A stretch of 64,000 nucleotides of DNA from Streptomyces pilosus (lineage in GTDB: Bacteria > Actinomycetota > Actinomycetes > Streptomycetales > Streptomycetaceae): NCBI RefSeq assembly GCF_014649835.1, contig NZ_BMTU01000002.1:496001-560000 (forward strand). Direction: 5' to 3'. The first letter of the stretch is position 1; each line of letters begins with the position of its first letter. The position numbers and the translations under genes were made by a program. A model generated the notes under the pieces. That model was not told where the DNA came from. It was given only the letters and a program-made list of their open reading frames with translations, and made no database searches. Shown here piece by piece: positions 27,067-36,188 of this stretch.

Positions 27067-28281
27067 TCAGACCGCGCCCTCGCACCCGCCGGCGGCCGGC
27101 ACGCGACCGTCCGGGCGCGACCCGGCGCCCGGGGCCCGGGCGGCGAGGGGCTTGCGCAGCAGGAGCAGTGCGGCGTCGTCGTGCAGCCGGCCGCCGACGT
27201 GGTCCAGCAGTTCCTGGTGCACCGCCGCGAGCGTGCGGGCCGGCTCGTCGCACAGGTGCCGGGCGAGGCCCTCGGTCAGGGGGTAGAACGCACGGGCGGC
27301 GTCGCGGGCCTCCGTGACCCCGTCGGTGTAGAGCAGCAGCTGGTCCCCCTCGGTGAACGGCACCACCTGCAGGCAGGGGGACTCGTCCGACAGGGCGCGC
27401 AGTCCGAGCGGCGGCGCGGGACGGACCGGGTCGACCGGCGTCACCTCGGTGCCGCGGATCAGCAGCGGGGGCGCGTGCCCGCAGTTCACCATCTCCAGTT
27501 GTCCGGGCTCCGGGTACCCGGCGACCACGGCGGTGACGAAGTCGTCGCTGCCGAGGTTGCGGGCCAGGCTCCGCTCGATCCGGCCCACGACGTCCCGCAG
27601 GTCCGGCTCGTCGTGGGCCGCCTCCCGGAACACACCGAGCACGAGGGCGGCGGTGCCGACGGCCGGCAGCCCCTTGCCGCGCACATCGCCGACGATCGTC
27701 CTGACCCCGTACGGGGTGTCGACGAGCGCGTAGAGGTCGCCACCGATCCGCGCCTCCGCCGCCGCGGCGCTGTAGTGGACCGCCGCCTGGAACGGCCCGA
27801 CGCTCTCGGGGACCGGCTGGAGCAGGGCGTGCTGCGCGGTCTCCGCGACCGAGCGGACGGCGGCGAGCGTCCGTTCACGCCGTACCCGCAGCGCACTGGC
27901 CAGCGTGCCCGCGAGGGTGACGGTCAGCAGCGCGGCGAGTACGGCGACCAGCTGGGAGGCGTCCACGGCGTGGCGGGCCCCGATGCCCGCTCCGAGCAGG
28001 GAGGCCAGCAGCCCGACCCCCAGCACTCCGGCCGGCCGGCTGGTCGCCGCCGCCAGCGCCGGTCCGGCGGACAGCAGCGGCAGCCAGATCCTGCCCGTGC
28101 CGCCGAAGAGGTCGACGCACACCACGAGGAGGACGATGAGCAGGGGCAGGGCCGTGGTGCTGGCGGCCCAGTGCGCGGCCGTCAGGACCCGGGGGGACCA
28201 GGTACGGCCGGTCCTGCGCGGGGAACGCGGGGACGGCCGTGCGGGCGAAGGGTCGCGTCCGTGCTGTGGGGCGTGACTCAT
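27067..28281 (-). CDS. Membrane-bound SpoIIE/PP2C-type serine phosphatase
   Basis: A 404-residue protein with three to four predicted N-terminal helices (about residues 30-130) and a C-terminal PP2C-like SpoIIE domain. Metal-site motifs are visible as RIGGDLYALVDTPYGVRTIVGDVRGKG and LLLYTDGVTEAR. Such phosphatases typically activate anti-sigma antagonists. Membrane anchoring suggests it senses an envelope or cytosolic signal; no sensor domain is visible. Its partner is not adjacent. Confidence 0.88.
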   Translation of the reverse strand: MSHAPQHGRDPSPARPSPRSPRRTGRTWSPRVLTAAHWAASTTALPLLIVLLVVCVDLFGGTGRIWLPLLSAGPALAAATSRPAGVLGVGLLASLLGAGIGARHAVDASQLVAVLAALLTVTLAGTLASALRVRRERTLAAVRSVAETAQHALLQPVPESVGPFQAAVHYSAAAAEARIGGDLYALVDTPYGVRTIVGDVRGKGLPAVGTAALVLGVFREAAHDEPDLRDVVGRIERSLARNLGSDDFVTAVVAGYPEPGQLEMVNCGHAPPLLIRGTEVTPVDPVRPAPPLGLRALSDESPCLQVVPFTEGDQLLLYTDGVTEARDAARAFYPLTEGLARHLCDEPARTLAAVHQELLDHVGGRLHDDAALLLLRKPLAARAPGAGSRPDGRVPAAGGCEGAV

Positions 28282-28383
28282 GTGTCGTCCGGTGTCCTCA
28301 CCTCTGCGCGCCGTGCACGCGGCCTGAAAGGTCTGCTTTATTCAGAAAAGGTGATCGTCGCGAACGTCACAAGGGCGGGCTTT

Positions 28384-29136
28384 TCAGATAGTGAGCGAGA
28401 GGCCGCGGGTCACCCGCCCGGCGGTGGGGAGGAGCCGCTCGCGGACCGCGCCGAGCCGGGAGAGCTGGTCCTTCGGCATCGACACCCCGAGTGATCCCAG
28501 CGTCCGGCCGCTGCGGACCGGCACCGCGACGCAGACGGTGCCCAGCGCGTACTCCTCCAGGTCGGTCACGGCCGGTGCCAGCGAGGTGGCCTCGATCTCG
28601 CGGATCAGTGCCGGGGCCGTGGTGATCGTCCGGGGAGTGAGGTCGTTGAGGGGGTGCCGGGAGAGGTACTCCCGGCGCGCCTCGTCGTCGAGCTCCCGCA
28701 GCACGGACTTGCCCAGGGCGGTGGCGTGCCCGGCGTCCTCGAAACCCACCCAGAGATCCACCCGGGGGGCGCGCGGACCGTCGGCGATGTCGGCGACCCG
28801 GATCTCGCCGTCCTCGTAGAACGTGAGGTAGACGGCGCTGGACAGCTCGTCGCGCAGCGCGGCGAGGGCGGGCCGGACCCGGCTCAGCAGCGCCTGTCCG
28901 CCGCCCGCGGTGTTCAGGGTCCGCATCCGGTCGCCCAGCACGAATCCGCCGTCGTCCAGCTTGCGCAGGTACCCGTCGTGCACGAGCGTGCGCAGCAGGT
29001 GGTAGGCGGTCGCCAGCGGCAGTCCCGTCTCCCGCGCCAGTTGCTTGGCCGGCGCGCCGTTCTGATGCGCGCTCGCCGCCTCCAGCAGCCGGAAGGCCCG
29101 CTGCACGGAGGAGATGAGCGTCGGGCTCGCACCCAT
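28384..29136 (-). CDS. IclR-family transcriptional regulator
   Basis: A 250-residue regulator with an N-terminal winged helix (SVQRAFRLLEAASAHQNGAPAK onward to about residue 70) and a C-terminal IclR effector domain containing GHATALGKSVL and TVCVAVPV. The effector is unknown. It lies between a phosphatase gene and the CBM3-GH16 gene, all on the minus strand, but the 110-base gap to the GH16 stop suggests separate transcription. Control of a nearby carbon-use gene is possible but unsupported. Confidence 0.9.
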   Translation of the reverse strand: MGASPTLISSVQRAFRLLEAASAHQNGAPAKQLARETGLPLATAYHLLRTLVHDGYLRKLDDGGFVLGDRMRTLNTAGGGQALLSRVRPALAALRDELSSAVYLTFYEDGEIRVADIADGPRAPRVDLWVGFEDAGHATALGKSVLRELDDEARREYLSRHPLNDLTPRTITTAPALIREIEATSLAPAVTDLEEYALGTVCVAVPVRSGRTLGSLGVSMPKDQLSRLGAVRERLLPTAGRVTRGLSLTI

Positions 29137-29246
29137 GCGACCAGCCTGCGCCGCTCCTGCGCCACAGGCAAGAGCGGCCCGCGCCGGACGCGTGTCCCCC
29201 GGCCGGTGGGCCGGGGGAGTGGCGCGCGGTGCCGTCGGCCGGTCCG

Positions 29247-30668
29247 TCAGGGAGCGGGGACCTCGTCCACGAAGGAGGTGCCGGCGCCGCGCAGTGCCTG
29301 AATCCTCGAGGCGACCTGGGCCGGTGTGAGGACCTGGTCCTTGACGTGCAGCACGTAGTCGACCTGCTGGTCGTAGGCGCGGGGCGTGGTCGAGGTCAGG
29401 CCGTCGAGGTCGATCAGCCACTGGTTGAAGTTGATCGACATGGGGCGCTCGGGCAGGTACGCGGCGTCGTGGGTGCCGAAGTGCCGTCCGTCGACGTAGT
29501 AGGTGATGGCGCTGTCGTCGATGGTCACCACGAGGTCGTGCCAGCCGGCGAAGCTCTGCCGGCTCTCGCTGTGCTGGTTGACCGCCTGCCAGGGATCCGG
29601 GTTGTACGTCTCCCAGGAGGTCGTGTACAGGATGTTGGACGGCTCGCCCCAGCCTCCGTTGGGCAGGTACTCGAAGTCGTACTCGGCGTAGTCGTCCGCC
29701 ATCGGTGCCTTGAGGTCGTTGATGGTGAAGAAGGTCTGGACGACCCGGTCGCCGTCGGGCCCGTACACGGGGGCGTCGGAGAACCGCACGCGGGCGGCGT
29801 ACGTGCCGTTCCTGAACTTGGTGCCCCGGGTGAGGACTTCGGTGTGGGTGGTGGAGGCGCCGGTGCCGGCGGTGGAGGTCCGCAGGTTCATCACCGAGGT
29901 GCCGCCGGAGGAGGCGAAGGTGACCTGGGAGGGGTCCCAGGTGGCGCCGGGCACCCCGGGGCCGCCGGCGTTGGAGCGCACGCTCCAGCCGTGCGCGGAG
30001 AGGTCCGGGTCGGTGTGGGAGGCGTAGTCGAAGTCGTCGAACAGGGTCTGGCCGCCCTCGCCCGGCGGGTCGGTCGGGTCCGTGGGGTCGTTGCCCTCCG
30101 GGGCGGTCCCCCACACGGTGGCTCCGGCGAGCTGCGCGGTGACCCTGGGCCAGTCGGTGTAGGAGGTCCGGTCGCCGCCGAAGGAGTAGTCGTCGCTCTG
30201 CCTGAGCGTCTGCCAGTCGGAGCGGTGGAAGCGCAGTTGCATGTCCCCGGTGTCGGCGCCCGGGGCCAGCGACCCGGCGGCCGGGGTGAAGCCGATCTCC
30301 AGGTAGCGGTCGGCCGTGGCGGTGGGACGGGCGAGCGTCCCGAACGTGCCGGTGACGGCGGAACAGCCCCTGACCGCCCAGGAGCAGGCGAAACGGTACG
30401 AGGCGCCCGGTGCGTCGGCCTTGAAGTAGTAGCGGATCTTCACCTGGCTCAGCTGCACGGGTGACGAGCCGGTGTTGCGGACCTTGAACCAGGGCTCGCT
30501 CTGGTCGGCGGTGGCTCCGCCGGAGCCGGTGCGGTACTGCACGCTGACGGCACCCTCCGCGGCGGCGGCGGTGGTGGTCGCGGGAAGGCCGGCCAGGACG
30601 GCGCTGCCCAGCAGGGTGGTCAGCGCGAGCGCCGCGCGGGTGCGGCGGCCGGTGGGACGAGTACTCAT
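29247..30668 (-). CDS. Secreted CBM3-GH16 beta-glucanase
   Basis: A 473-residue secreted protein. A signal peptide ends near TTTAAAAEG (about residue 38). Residues 40-180 are a family 3 cellulose-binding module (SVQYRTGSGG, RYYFKAD, YLEIGFTPAAGSLAPG, RFHRSDWQ). A Pro/Thr/Asp linker follows, and residues 215-470 are a GH16 module with the catalytic EYDFEY box in place of the usual EIDxE. GH16 enzymes cut beta-1,3 or mixed-linked glucans, so the cellulose-binding module would target the enzyme to plant-wall composites. The tyrosine in the box makes exact specificity uncertain. Confidence 0.85.
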   Translation of the reverse strand: MSTRPTGRRTRAALALTTLLGSAVLAGLPATTTAAAAEGAVSVQYRTGSGGATADQSEPWFKVRNTGSSPVQLSQVKIRYYFKADAPGASYRFACSWAVRGCSAVTGTFGTLARPTATADRYLEIGFTPAAGSLAPGADTGDMQLRFHRSDWQTLRQSDDYSFGGDRTSYTDWPRVTAQLAGATVWGTAPEGNDPTDPTDPPGEGGQTLFDDFDYASHTDPDLSAHGWSVRSNAGGPGVPGATWDPSQVTFASSGGTSVMNLRTSTAGTGASTTHTEVLTRGTKFRNGTYAARVRFSDAPVYGPDGDRVVQTFFTINDLKAPMADDYAEYDFEYLPNGGWGEPSNILYTTSWETYNPDPWQAVNQHSESRQSFAGWHDLVVTIDDSAITYYVDGRHFGTHDAAYLPERPMSINFNQWLIDLDGLTSTTPRAYDQQVDYVLHVKDQVLTPAQVASRIQALRGAGTSFVDEVPAP

Positions 30669-30828
30669 CCGTGGTCCTTTCGGGGGTGGGGGTGGCGCAC
30701 GGCGGGACGTCGGTGCGGCGCGCGTGGGGGCTGCCGGACGACGAGGAGTTCACGTTCACGGTGGCGGCCCGGCCCTCCGGGTTGACCAGTTGGCCGCCGA
30801 GGCTTTACCAGTCGATGTCGAGAGAAGG

Positions 30829-30840
30829 TGGCATAGACCA
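30829..30840. promoter_or_regulatory. dre-like operator and divergent promoter region (30669-30978)
   Basis: TGGCATAGACCA matches 10 of 12 positions of the DasR-responsive core TGGTCTAGACCA. The 310-base gap between the GH16 and GntR genes also holds a perfect 9-bp inverted repeat (CGCGTCAAC at 30846 and GTTGACGCG at 30874) that presents outward-facing TTGACG elements, possibly two divergent -35 boxes. No gene is seen in the gap. Confidence 0.45.
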
Positions 30841-30978
30841 ATGTGCGCGTCAACCCCCGGCACACGGATGGGAGTTGACGCGGCAGAAGGGCTCTCCCCG
30901 GCGAACGGACCAGTTAGGGTCGGAGCCGTACCAGTGGCCCGACGGTCCTCCGCGGCCGACGACGAACGAGAGCCCCGC

Positions 30979-31824
30979 ATGGAGATCGACTCCGCCGCCT
31001 CAGGCGCCGTGCTCAAGCGTGAACGGGTCCGCGACGCGATCCTCGAACTCGTCGAGGCCCGGCGCCCGGGGGACGCCATCCCCTCGGAACGAGTCCTGTG
31101 TGCCGAACTGGGCGTCTCACGCCCGACCTTGCGTGCCGCGGTGGACGAACTCGTGGTCGCCGGGCTGCTGGTGCGCCAGCACGGACGCGGCATGTTCGTG
31201 GCGGCCGAGAAGATCACCCAGGAACTGGTCTCCGGGCGGGACTCGCTCACCCTGCCCCGGGCCGGCGGGGTGTGGACCAGCAGGGTCCTGGAGTTCCGCA
31301 CCCTGCCGGCGGGTGCCAGGGTGGGCCGCAGGCTGCGTGTGCCGCCCGCGGCGCGGATCCGCTGCGCGACGCGGCTCCGGCTGGTCGACGGCTCGCCCAT
31401 GGCCATCGAGCACCTGCACGTCCCGGCGGACCTGGTGCCCGGCCTCACCGAGGAGGAGCTGGAACACGGCGACCTCTACGAACACTTCCGGGACCGGCAC
31501 GGTGTGCGGGTCGGCGAGGCGGTGCAGTCCATCGAGCCCACGGTGCTGACCCGCGCCGAGGCGGACCTGCTGGACGTACCCGAACTGTCGCCCGCCCTGC
31601 TGTTCGAGCGGCTCACCGGCGACACCGGCGGGCGTCCGGTCGAGTACGTCCGCTCCCTCTACCGGGGCGACCGCTACCGCATCGTGTCCCGGCTCGCGCT
31701 CGGACCGGCGACAGCCCGGCGGGAGCCGCCGGAGGGTCACCATCCGGGCATCCCGCCGGGCGACTTCGCCTCCCGGGGTCCGGTGACCTTCTCGACCCGG
31801 GGCGTGGTGCAGGGCGACGGCTGA
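30979..31824 (+). CDS. GntR/HutC-family regulator (DasR-like paralogue)
   Basis: A 281-residue regulator with an N-terminal GntR winged helix (SERVLCAELGVSRPTLRAAVDELVVAGLLVRQHGRG) and a HutC/UTRA effector domain, including MAIEHLHVPADLVPG and PVEYVRSLYRGDRYRIVSRL. The effector domain resembles DasR, which binds aminosugar phosphates. It is divergent from the CBM3-GH16 gene and upstream of the GH64 gene, so glucan-enzyme control is plausible. The ATG at 30979 begins just before the helix; the upstream frame is non-conserved. The last 40 residues form a non-typical tail. Confidence 0.85.
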   Translation: MEIDSAASGAVLKRERVRDAILELVEARRPGDAIPSERVLCAELGVSRPTLRAAVDELVVAGLLVRQHGRGMFVAAEKITQELVSGRDSLTLPRAGGVWTSRVLEFRTLPAGARVGRRLRVPPAARIRCATRLRLVDGSPMAIEHLHVPADLVPGLTEEELEHGDLYEHFRDRHGVRVGEAVQSIEPTVLTRAEADLLDVPELSPALLFERLTGDTGGRPVEYVRSLYRGDRYRIVSRLALGPATARREPPEGHHPGIPPGDFASRGPVTFSTRGVVQGDG

Positions 31825-31942
31825 TCCGCCTTCGCCGCGCGAAGCCGAGGGTCACGGCTGATCCGCCTCCGCCCCGCGGACGCCGATCCGGAATCACGAA
31901 CTCCCAACCCGTTGACAGGTCCATACCAGGGCGGGACGCTGC

Positions 31943-31956
31943 TGAGAGCGCTCTCA
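31943..31956. promoter_or_regulatory. Palindromic operator upstream of the GH64 gene
   Basis: TGAGAGCGCTCTCA is a perfect 14-bp palindrome centred about 43 bases before the GH64 start. It shares the GAGCGCTC core of CebR boxes but replaces GGG/CCC with GA/TC flanks. A TTGACA at 31912 lies upstream, so the site would cover the start-site region. Confidence 0.65.
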
Positions 31957-31992
31957 CGACGGTTCCCGGCCACGGTTGAACGGAGAAGGAGC

Positions 31993-33198
31993 ATGCTGCG
32001 CACCCTCACACGCAAGGTCATGGCGATGGGACTGGGTATCGCCACGGCGCTCGGCGGCTCATTGCTCGCCACCGGGGCGTCGTCCCCCGCCCACGCCGCG
32101 GTGCCCGACACCATCCCCATGACGATCACCAACAACTCCGGCCGCGGGGAGCCGGTGTACCTCTACAACCTCGGTACCGAGCTGTCCACCGGCCGGCAGG
32201 GCTGGGCCGACGCGGGCGGCACGTTCCACCCCTGGCCCGCCGGCGGCAACCCGCCCACGCCCGCACCCGACGCCTCGATCCCGGGCCCGGCGGCAGGGCA
32301 GACCAGGACCATCCGCGTCCCGAAGCTCTCCGGCCGCATCTACTTCTCCTACGGGCAGAAGATGGTCTTCAGGCTGACCACCGGCGGCCTGGTGCAGCCC
32401 GCCGTCCAGAACCCCACGGACCCCAACCGCAACATCCTGTTCAACTGGTCGGAGTACACGCTCAACCAGGACGGCCTCTGGCTCAACAGCACCCAGGTCG
32501 ATATGTTCTCCGCGCCCTACACGGTCGGCGTGCAACGCGCCGACGGCGGCACGGCGACCGCCGGCCGGCTCAGGCCCGGCGGATACACCGGAGTCCTCAA
32601 CGCCCTCAGGGCACAGCCCGGAGGCTGGGCCAACCTGATCCAGACCCGCCCCGACGGCACCGTGCTGCGCGCGCTGTCCCCGCTCTACGGGGTGGAGACG
32701 GGCGCCCTGCCGGCGACGATCCTGGACGACTACATCAACCGGGTCTGGCAGAAGTACTCCGGCTCGACGCTGACCGTCACGCCCTTCGGTGACCGGCCCG
32801 ACATCAAGTACTCCGGCCGGGTCTCCGGCGGCGTCCTGCACTTCACGAACAGCTCGGGTGCCGTCGTCACCAGCTTCCACAAACCCGACGCCTCGTCCGT
32901 GTTCGGCTGCCACCGCCTTCTCGACGCCCCCAACGACCAGGTGCGCGGGCCGATCTCCCGCACCCTGTGCGCGGGCTTCCACCGCACCACCCTGCTCACC
33001 AACCCCAACCAGCCGGACTCCGGCGCGGCCGGCTTCTACCGGGAGCCCGTCACCGACCACTACTCCCGGATCATCCACGCGCACATGGCCGACGGGAAGG
33101 CCTACGGCTTCGCCTTCGACGACGTCGGCCACCACGAGTCGCTCGTCCACGACGGCAACCCGCGCCAGGCGTCCGTCACGCTCGACCCGCTCAACTGA
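31993..33198 (+). CDS. Secreted GH64 endo-beta-1,3-glucanase
   Basis: A 401-residue secreted laminaripentaose-producing type glucanase. The signal peptide ends at SSPAHAA (about residue 36). The mature protein starts with the thaumatin-like strand PMTITNNSGRGEPVYLYNLG and contains the family segments GRIYFSYGQKMVFRL and NWSEYTLNQDGLWLNSTQVDMFSAPY. There is no carbohydrate-binding module. The ATG at 31993 has the ribosome site GGAGAAGGA. Likely targets are fungal-wall or callose glucans. It has its own operator and a trailing inverted repeat. Confidence 0.92.
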   Translation: MLRTLTRKVMAMGLGIATALGGSLLATGASSPAHAAVPDTIPMTITNNSGRGEPVYLYNLGTELSTGRQGWADAGGTFHPWPAGGNPPTPAPDASIPGPAAGQTRTIRVPKLSGRIYFSYGQKMVFRLTTGGLVQPAVQNPTDPNRNILFNWSEYTLNQDGLWLNSTQVDMFSAPYTVGVQRADGGTATAGRLRPGGYTGVLNALRAQPGGWANLIQTRPDGTVLRALSPLYGVETGALPATILDDYINRVWQKYSGSTLTVTPFGDRPDIKYSGRVSGGVLHFTNSSGAVVTSFHKPDASSVFGCHRLLDAPNDQVRGPISRTLCAGFHRTTLLTNPNQPDSGAAGFYREPVTDHYSRIIHAHMADGKAYGFAFDDVGHHESLVHDGNPRQASVTLDPLN

Positions 33199-33207
33199 CC
33201 CACCCCG

Positions 33208-33257
33208 ACGGTGCCCCGGCATGCTCCCGGGTGATCACACCGAAGCCCGGGCACCGT
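33208..33257 (+). terminator. Probable terminator after the GH64 gene
   Basis: 9-bp arms ACGGTGCCC (33208) and GGGCACCGT (33249) enclose a larger loop that itself contains CCGG-type pairing. It ends shortly before the next start codon. Confidence 0.45.
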
Positions 33258-33268
33258 AAGGTGCCCCC

Positions 33269-34369
33269 ATGTCTGCGACGTTGAACGCGGGGAAGACCCG
33301 TGCCGCACTGCGCACCTCGGCGCGCATCTCCGGTGAACTGCTGCTGGTCCTGGTGGCCGCCGCGGTGGTGCTGTGGGTGGTGGGCCGGATGTGGTCGGTG
33401 GTCTGGCCCCTCGTGGTCGGTCTGCTCCTCACCACGCTGACCTGGCCCCCGGCCCGCTACCTGCGCCGGCGCGGCATGCCCCCCGCTCTCGCCGCCTCCC
33501 TGGTGACCGTCCTGTTCCTGCTGGTGGCGGCGGGCACCGTGGCGCTGATCGCGGTGCCCGTGGCCTCGGAGTCCGGAAAGCTGGGCGAGGGTGTCGTCGA
33601 AGGCGTCCAGCGGCTGCGCGAATGGGCCGCCGGGCCGCCGCTGAACATCGACGACGCGCAGATCTCGGACGCCTTCGACAGTGCGACGGCCCGCCTCCAG
33701 GACAGCGCCGGGTCCATCGCCACCACCGCCGTCACCGGTGTGAGCACCGTCGTCAGCGGGGTCGTCACCGCCGTACTGGCGCTGTTTCTGATGTTCTTCT
33801 TCCTCAAGGACGGCCCGCGCTTCCTGCCGTGGCTGCGCCGCCAGCTCCCCGGCCGCCTCGCCACCGACATCCCGGTCGTGGCCGAGCGGTGCTGGCTCAC
33901 CCTGGGCTCGTTCGTGCGCTCCCAGGCGCTCGTCGGCCTGTTCGACGCCGTCCTCATCGGCCTGGGCCTGTGGATCCTCGACGTGCCGCTGGTGCTCCCG
34001 CTGGCGGTGCTGACCTTCGTGTCCGCGTTCGTCCCCATCATCGGCGCCCTGTTCGCCGGACTGGTCGCGGTACTGATCGCTCTGGTGTCCAACGGACTGA
34101 TGGACGCCCTGCTCGTGCTGGCGATCATCGTCGTGGTGCAGCAACTGGAGGGCAACGTGTTCCAGCCGCTGATCCAGAGCCGCGGTCTCGGACTGCACGC
34201 GGCCGTCGTGCTGCTGGCGGTCACCTTGGGCGGCAGCCTGGCCGGCATCGTCGGCAGCCTGCTCGCGGTACCCGTCGCCGCCCTGATCGCGGTCGTCTGG
34301 AACTATCTGCGCGAGCAGCTCACCGACCCGCCGCGGGAACCGGCGCCCGCCGTCCCGCCCACCGGCTGA
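33269..34369 (+). CDS. AI-2E family (PerM-like) transporter
   Basis: A 366-residue membrane protein with about eight predicted helices. The family features are a central loop region (residues 110-150), the FFFLKDGPRFLPWLRRQLP segment, and the late motifs FVSAFVPIIGALFAG and QQLEGNVFQPLIQSRGLGLHAAVVL. Members have been tied to autoinducer-2 export, sodium/proton exchange or unknown transport; nothing here decides among these. Confidence 0.88.
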   Translation: MSATLNAGKTRAALRTSARISGELLLVLVAAAVVLWVVGRMWSVVWPLVVGLLLTTLTWPPARYLRRRGMPPALAASLVTVLFLLVAAGTVALIAVPVASESGKLGEGVVEGVQRLREWAAGPPLNIDDAQISDAFDSATARLQDSAGSIATTAVTGVSTVVSGVVTAVLALFLMFFFLKDGPRFLPWLRRQLPGRLATDIPVVAERCWLTLGSFVRSQALVGLFDAVLIGLGLWILDVPLVLPLAVLTFVSAFVPIIGALFAGLVAVLIALVSNGLMDALLVLAIIVVVQQLEGNVFQPLIQSRGLGLHAAVVLLAVTLGGSLAGIVGSLLAVPVAALIAVVWNYLREQLTDPPREPAPAVPPTG

Positions 34370-34404
34370 CCGGCACACCGGCCCCGCACCGAGAGGAAGC
34401 CCCC

Positions 34405-35622
34405 GTGACGTACGACCTCACCGCCCTGCGCGCCCAGGTGCCCGCGCTGGCCGCCGGCACCGCGCACTTCGACGGCCCCGGCGGCACCCAGACGCCGCAG
34501 CCCGTCATCGACGCCATCGGCGCCGCCCTCTCCGGGCCCCTCTCCAACCGCGGCGCGCTCCTGCCCGGCGAGCGCAACGCCGACACCGTGGTCACCGGGG
34601 CCCGCCGCGCCATGGCCGACCTGCTCGGCGCCGACCCCGCGGGCATCGTCTTCGGCCGCAGCGCCACCCAGCTCACCTACGACTTCTCCCGCACCCTGGC
34701 CGCCGGCTGGTCGCCCGGCGACGAGGTGGTCGTGACACGCCTGGACCACGACTCCAACATCCGCCCCTGGGTCCAGGCGGCCGAACGGGCCGGCGCCACC
34801 GTCCGTCACGCCGACTTCGACCCGGACACCGGTGAACTCACCGCCGACGACATCCGCGAGCGGCTGTCCGGACGCACCCGCCTGGTCGCCGTCACCGCCG
34901 CCTCGAACCTCATCGGCACCATCCCCCCGATCGCCGAGATCGCACGGATCGTCCACGAGGCGGGCGCCCTGCTGTACGTCGACGGCGTGCACTACACCGC
35001 GCACGCCCTGGTTGACGTCGGGGCGCTCGGCGCGGACTTCTTCGTCTGCTCCCCCTACAAGTTCCTCGGCCCGCACCACGGGGTCCTGGCCGCCCGCCCG
35101 GAACTGCTGGAGACCCTCCACCCGGACAAGCTGCTGCCCTCCACGGACGCCGTACCCGAGCGCTTCGAACTCGGCACGCTGCCCTACGAGTTCCTCGCCG
35201 GAACCCGAGCGGCCGTCGACTTCCTGGCCGCACTGTCCGGACAGCGGGCCGGCGACCGCCGGGCCCGGCTCGTCCGGACCTACGAACTGCTCGAGGAACA
35301 CGAGACCGTGCTGCGGGACCGGCTGGAGAAAGGGCTGGCGGCCCTCGACGGGGTCACCGTGCGCTCGCGGGCCGCCCGGCGCACCCCCACCCTGCTGATC
35401 ACCCTCGACGGCCACCGCACCGAGGACGCCTACCGCTTCCTCGCGGAGCGCGGCGTCCACGCGCCCTCCGGCAGCTTCTACGCCCTGGAGGCCTCCCGCC
35501 ACCTCGGCCTCGGGGACACCGGAGGACTCCGCGTCAGCCTGGCCCCGTACACCGACGTCGAGGACGTCGACCGCCTCCTGGCCGGCCTGGCGGCCTTCCT
35601 GGAGCGGCCGGCGCATGGGTGA
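34405..35622 (+). CDS. Cysteine-desulfurase-like PLP enzyme (class V aminotransferase fold)
   Basis: A 405-residue fold-type I PLP enzyme. The cofactor lysine is in CSPYKFLGPHHG, the aspartate before it in LLYVDGVHYTAHA, and the LDHDSNIRPW segment is typical of the cysteine-desulfurase-like subgroup. The usual catalytic cysteine loop near the C-terminus is not evident, so sulfur transfer is not assured. The GTG at 34405 follows GAGAGGAAG. The next gene overlaps its end by eight bases, implying co-transcription. Confidence 0.85.
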   Translation: MTYDLTALRAQVPALAAGTAHFDGPGGTQTPQPVIDAIGAALSGPLSNRGALLPGERNADTVVTGARRAMADLLGADPAGIVFGRSATQLTYDFSRTLAAGWSPGDEVVVTRLDHDSNIRPWVQAAERAGATVRHADFDPDTGELTADDIRERLSGRTRLVAVTAASNLIGTIPPIAEIARIVHEAGALLYVDGVHYTAHALVDVGALGADFFVCSPYKFLGPHHGVLAARPELLETLHPDKLLPSTDAVPERFELGTLPYEFLAGTRAAVDFLAALSGQRAGDRRARLVRTYELLEEHETVLRDRLEKGLAALDGVTVRSRAARRTPTLLITLDGHRTEDAYRFLAERGVHAPSGSFYALEASRHLGLGDTGGLRVSLAPYTDVEDVDRLLAGLAAFLERPAHG

Positions 35623-36142
35623 CGGCACGTCCCTGAGCTACCCCGCCCGCGGGGCCACCTCCCCGGACACCCCGCTCTGGCCCGCCTCCCCGCCCGGGTA
35701 CCGCCGCTACGAGAAGACCGTCACCCTCGGGCACTCGGACGGCACCTGGGCGGCGGCCAGGGACGCCGTGGTGCGCTGGGAGGTCAAACGCCGCAGCGGC
35801 TTCTCCGTCGCCCCGGCCGACGGCGGCGGCCTCCGGGTGCGGAGCGGCGGGCGGTACACCATCACCGCCGGACCCGGCCGGTTCTCCGTCCGCGAGCCGG
35901 TCGAGGTGGTCGCCGTGGTGGAGACCGCGAACCGGTGCGGCTTCGCCTACGGCACCCGCTGGGGCCACCCGGTCAGCGGCGAGGAGGCCTTCGTCGTACA
36001 CCGGGACGACGACGGCCGGGTCCTGCTGACGCTCCGCTCACTGACCCGGGCGGCGCCCGCCGGCCCCTGGCGGTACCTCTTCCCGGTCCTGCTCCTCGTC
36101 CAGCTCGGCGTCCGCGCCCGCTACCTCCGCGCGCTGCGGTGA
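35615..36142 (+). CDS. DUF1990-family protein
   Basis: A 175-residue protein matching the pattern of DUF1990 proteins: GYRRYEKTVTLG, then VRWEVKRRSGF and GFAYGTRWGHPVSGEEAFVV. The function of the family is unknown. A hydrophobic segment near the C-terminus (WRYLFPVLLLVQLGV) could associate with the membrane. It overlaps the PLP enzyme gene by eight bases. Confidence 0.82.
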   Translation: MGDGTSLSYPARGATSPDTPLWPASPPGYRRYEKTVTLGHSDGTWAAARDAVVRWEVKRRSGFSVAPADGGGLRVRSGGRYTITAGPGRFSVREPVEVVAVVETANRCGFAYGTRWGHPVSGEEAFVVHRDDDGRVLLTLRSLTRAAPAGPWRYLFPVLLLVQLGVRARYLRALR

Positions 36143-36188
36143 GCGCCACGGCACGGCACCGGCCGGCCGGGCATGGCATCGTGGTCGC

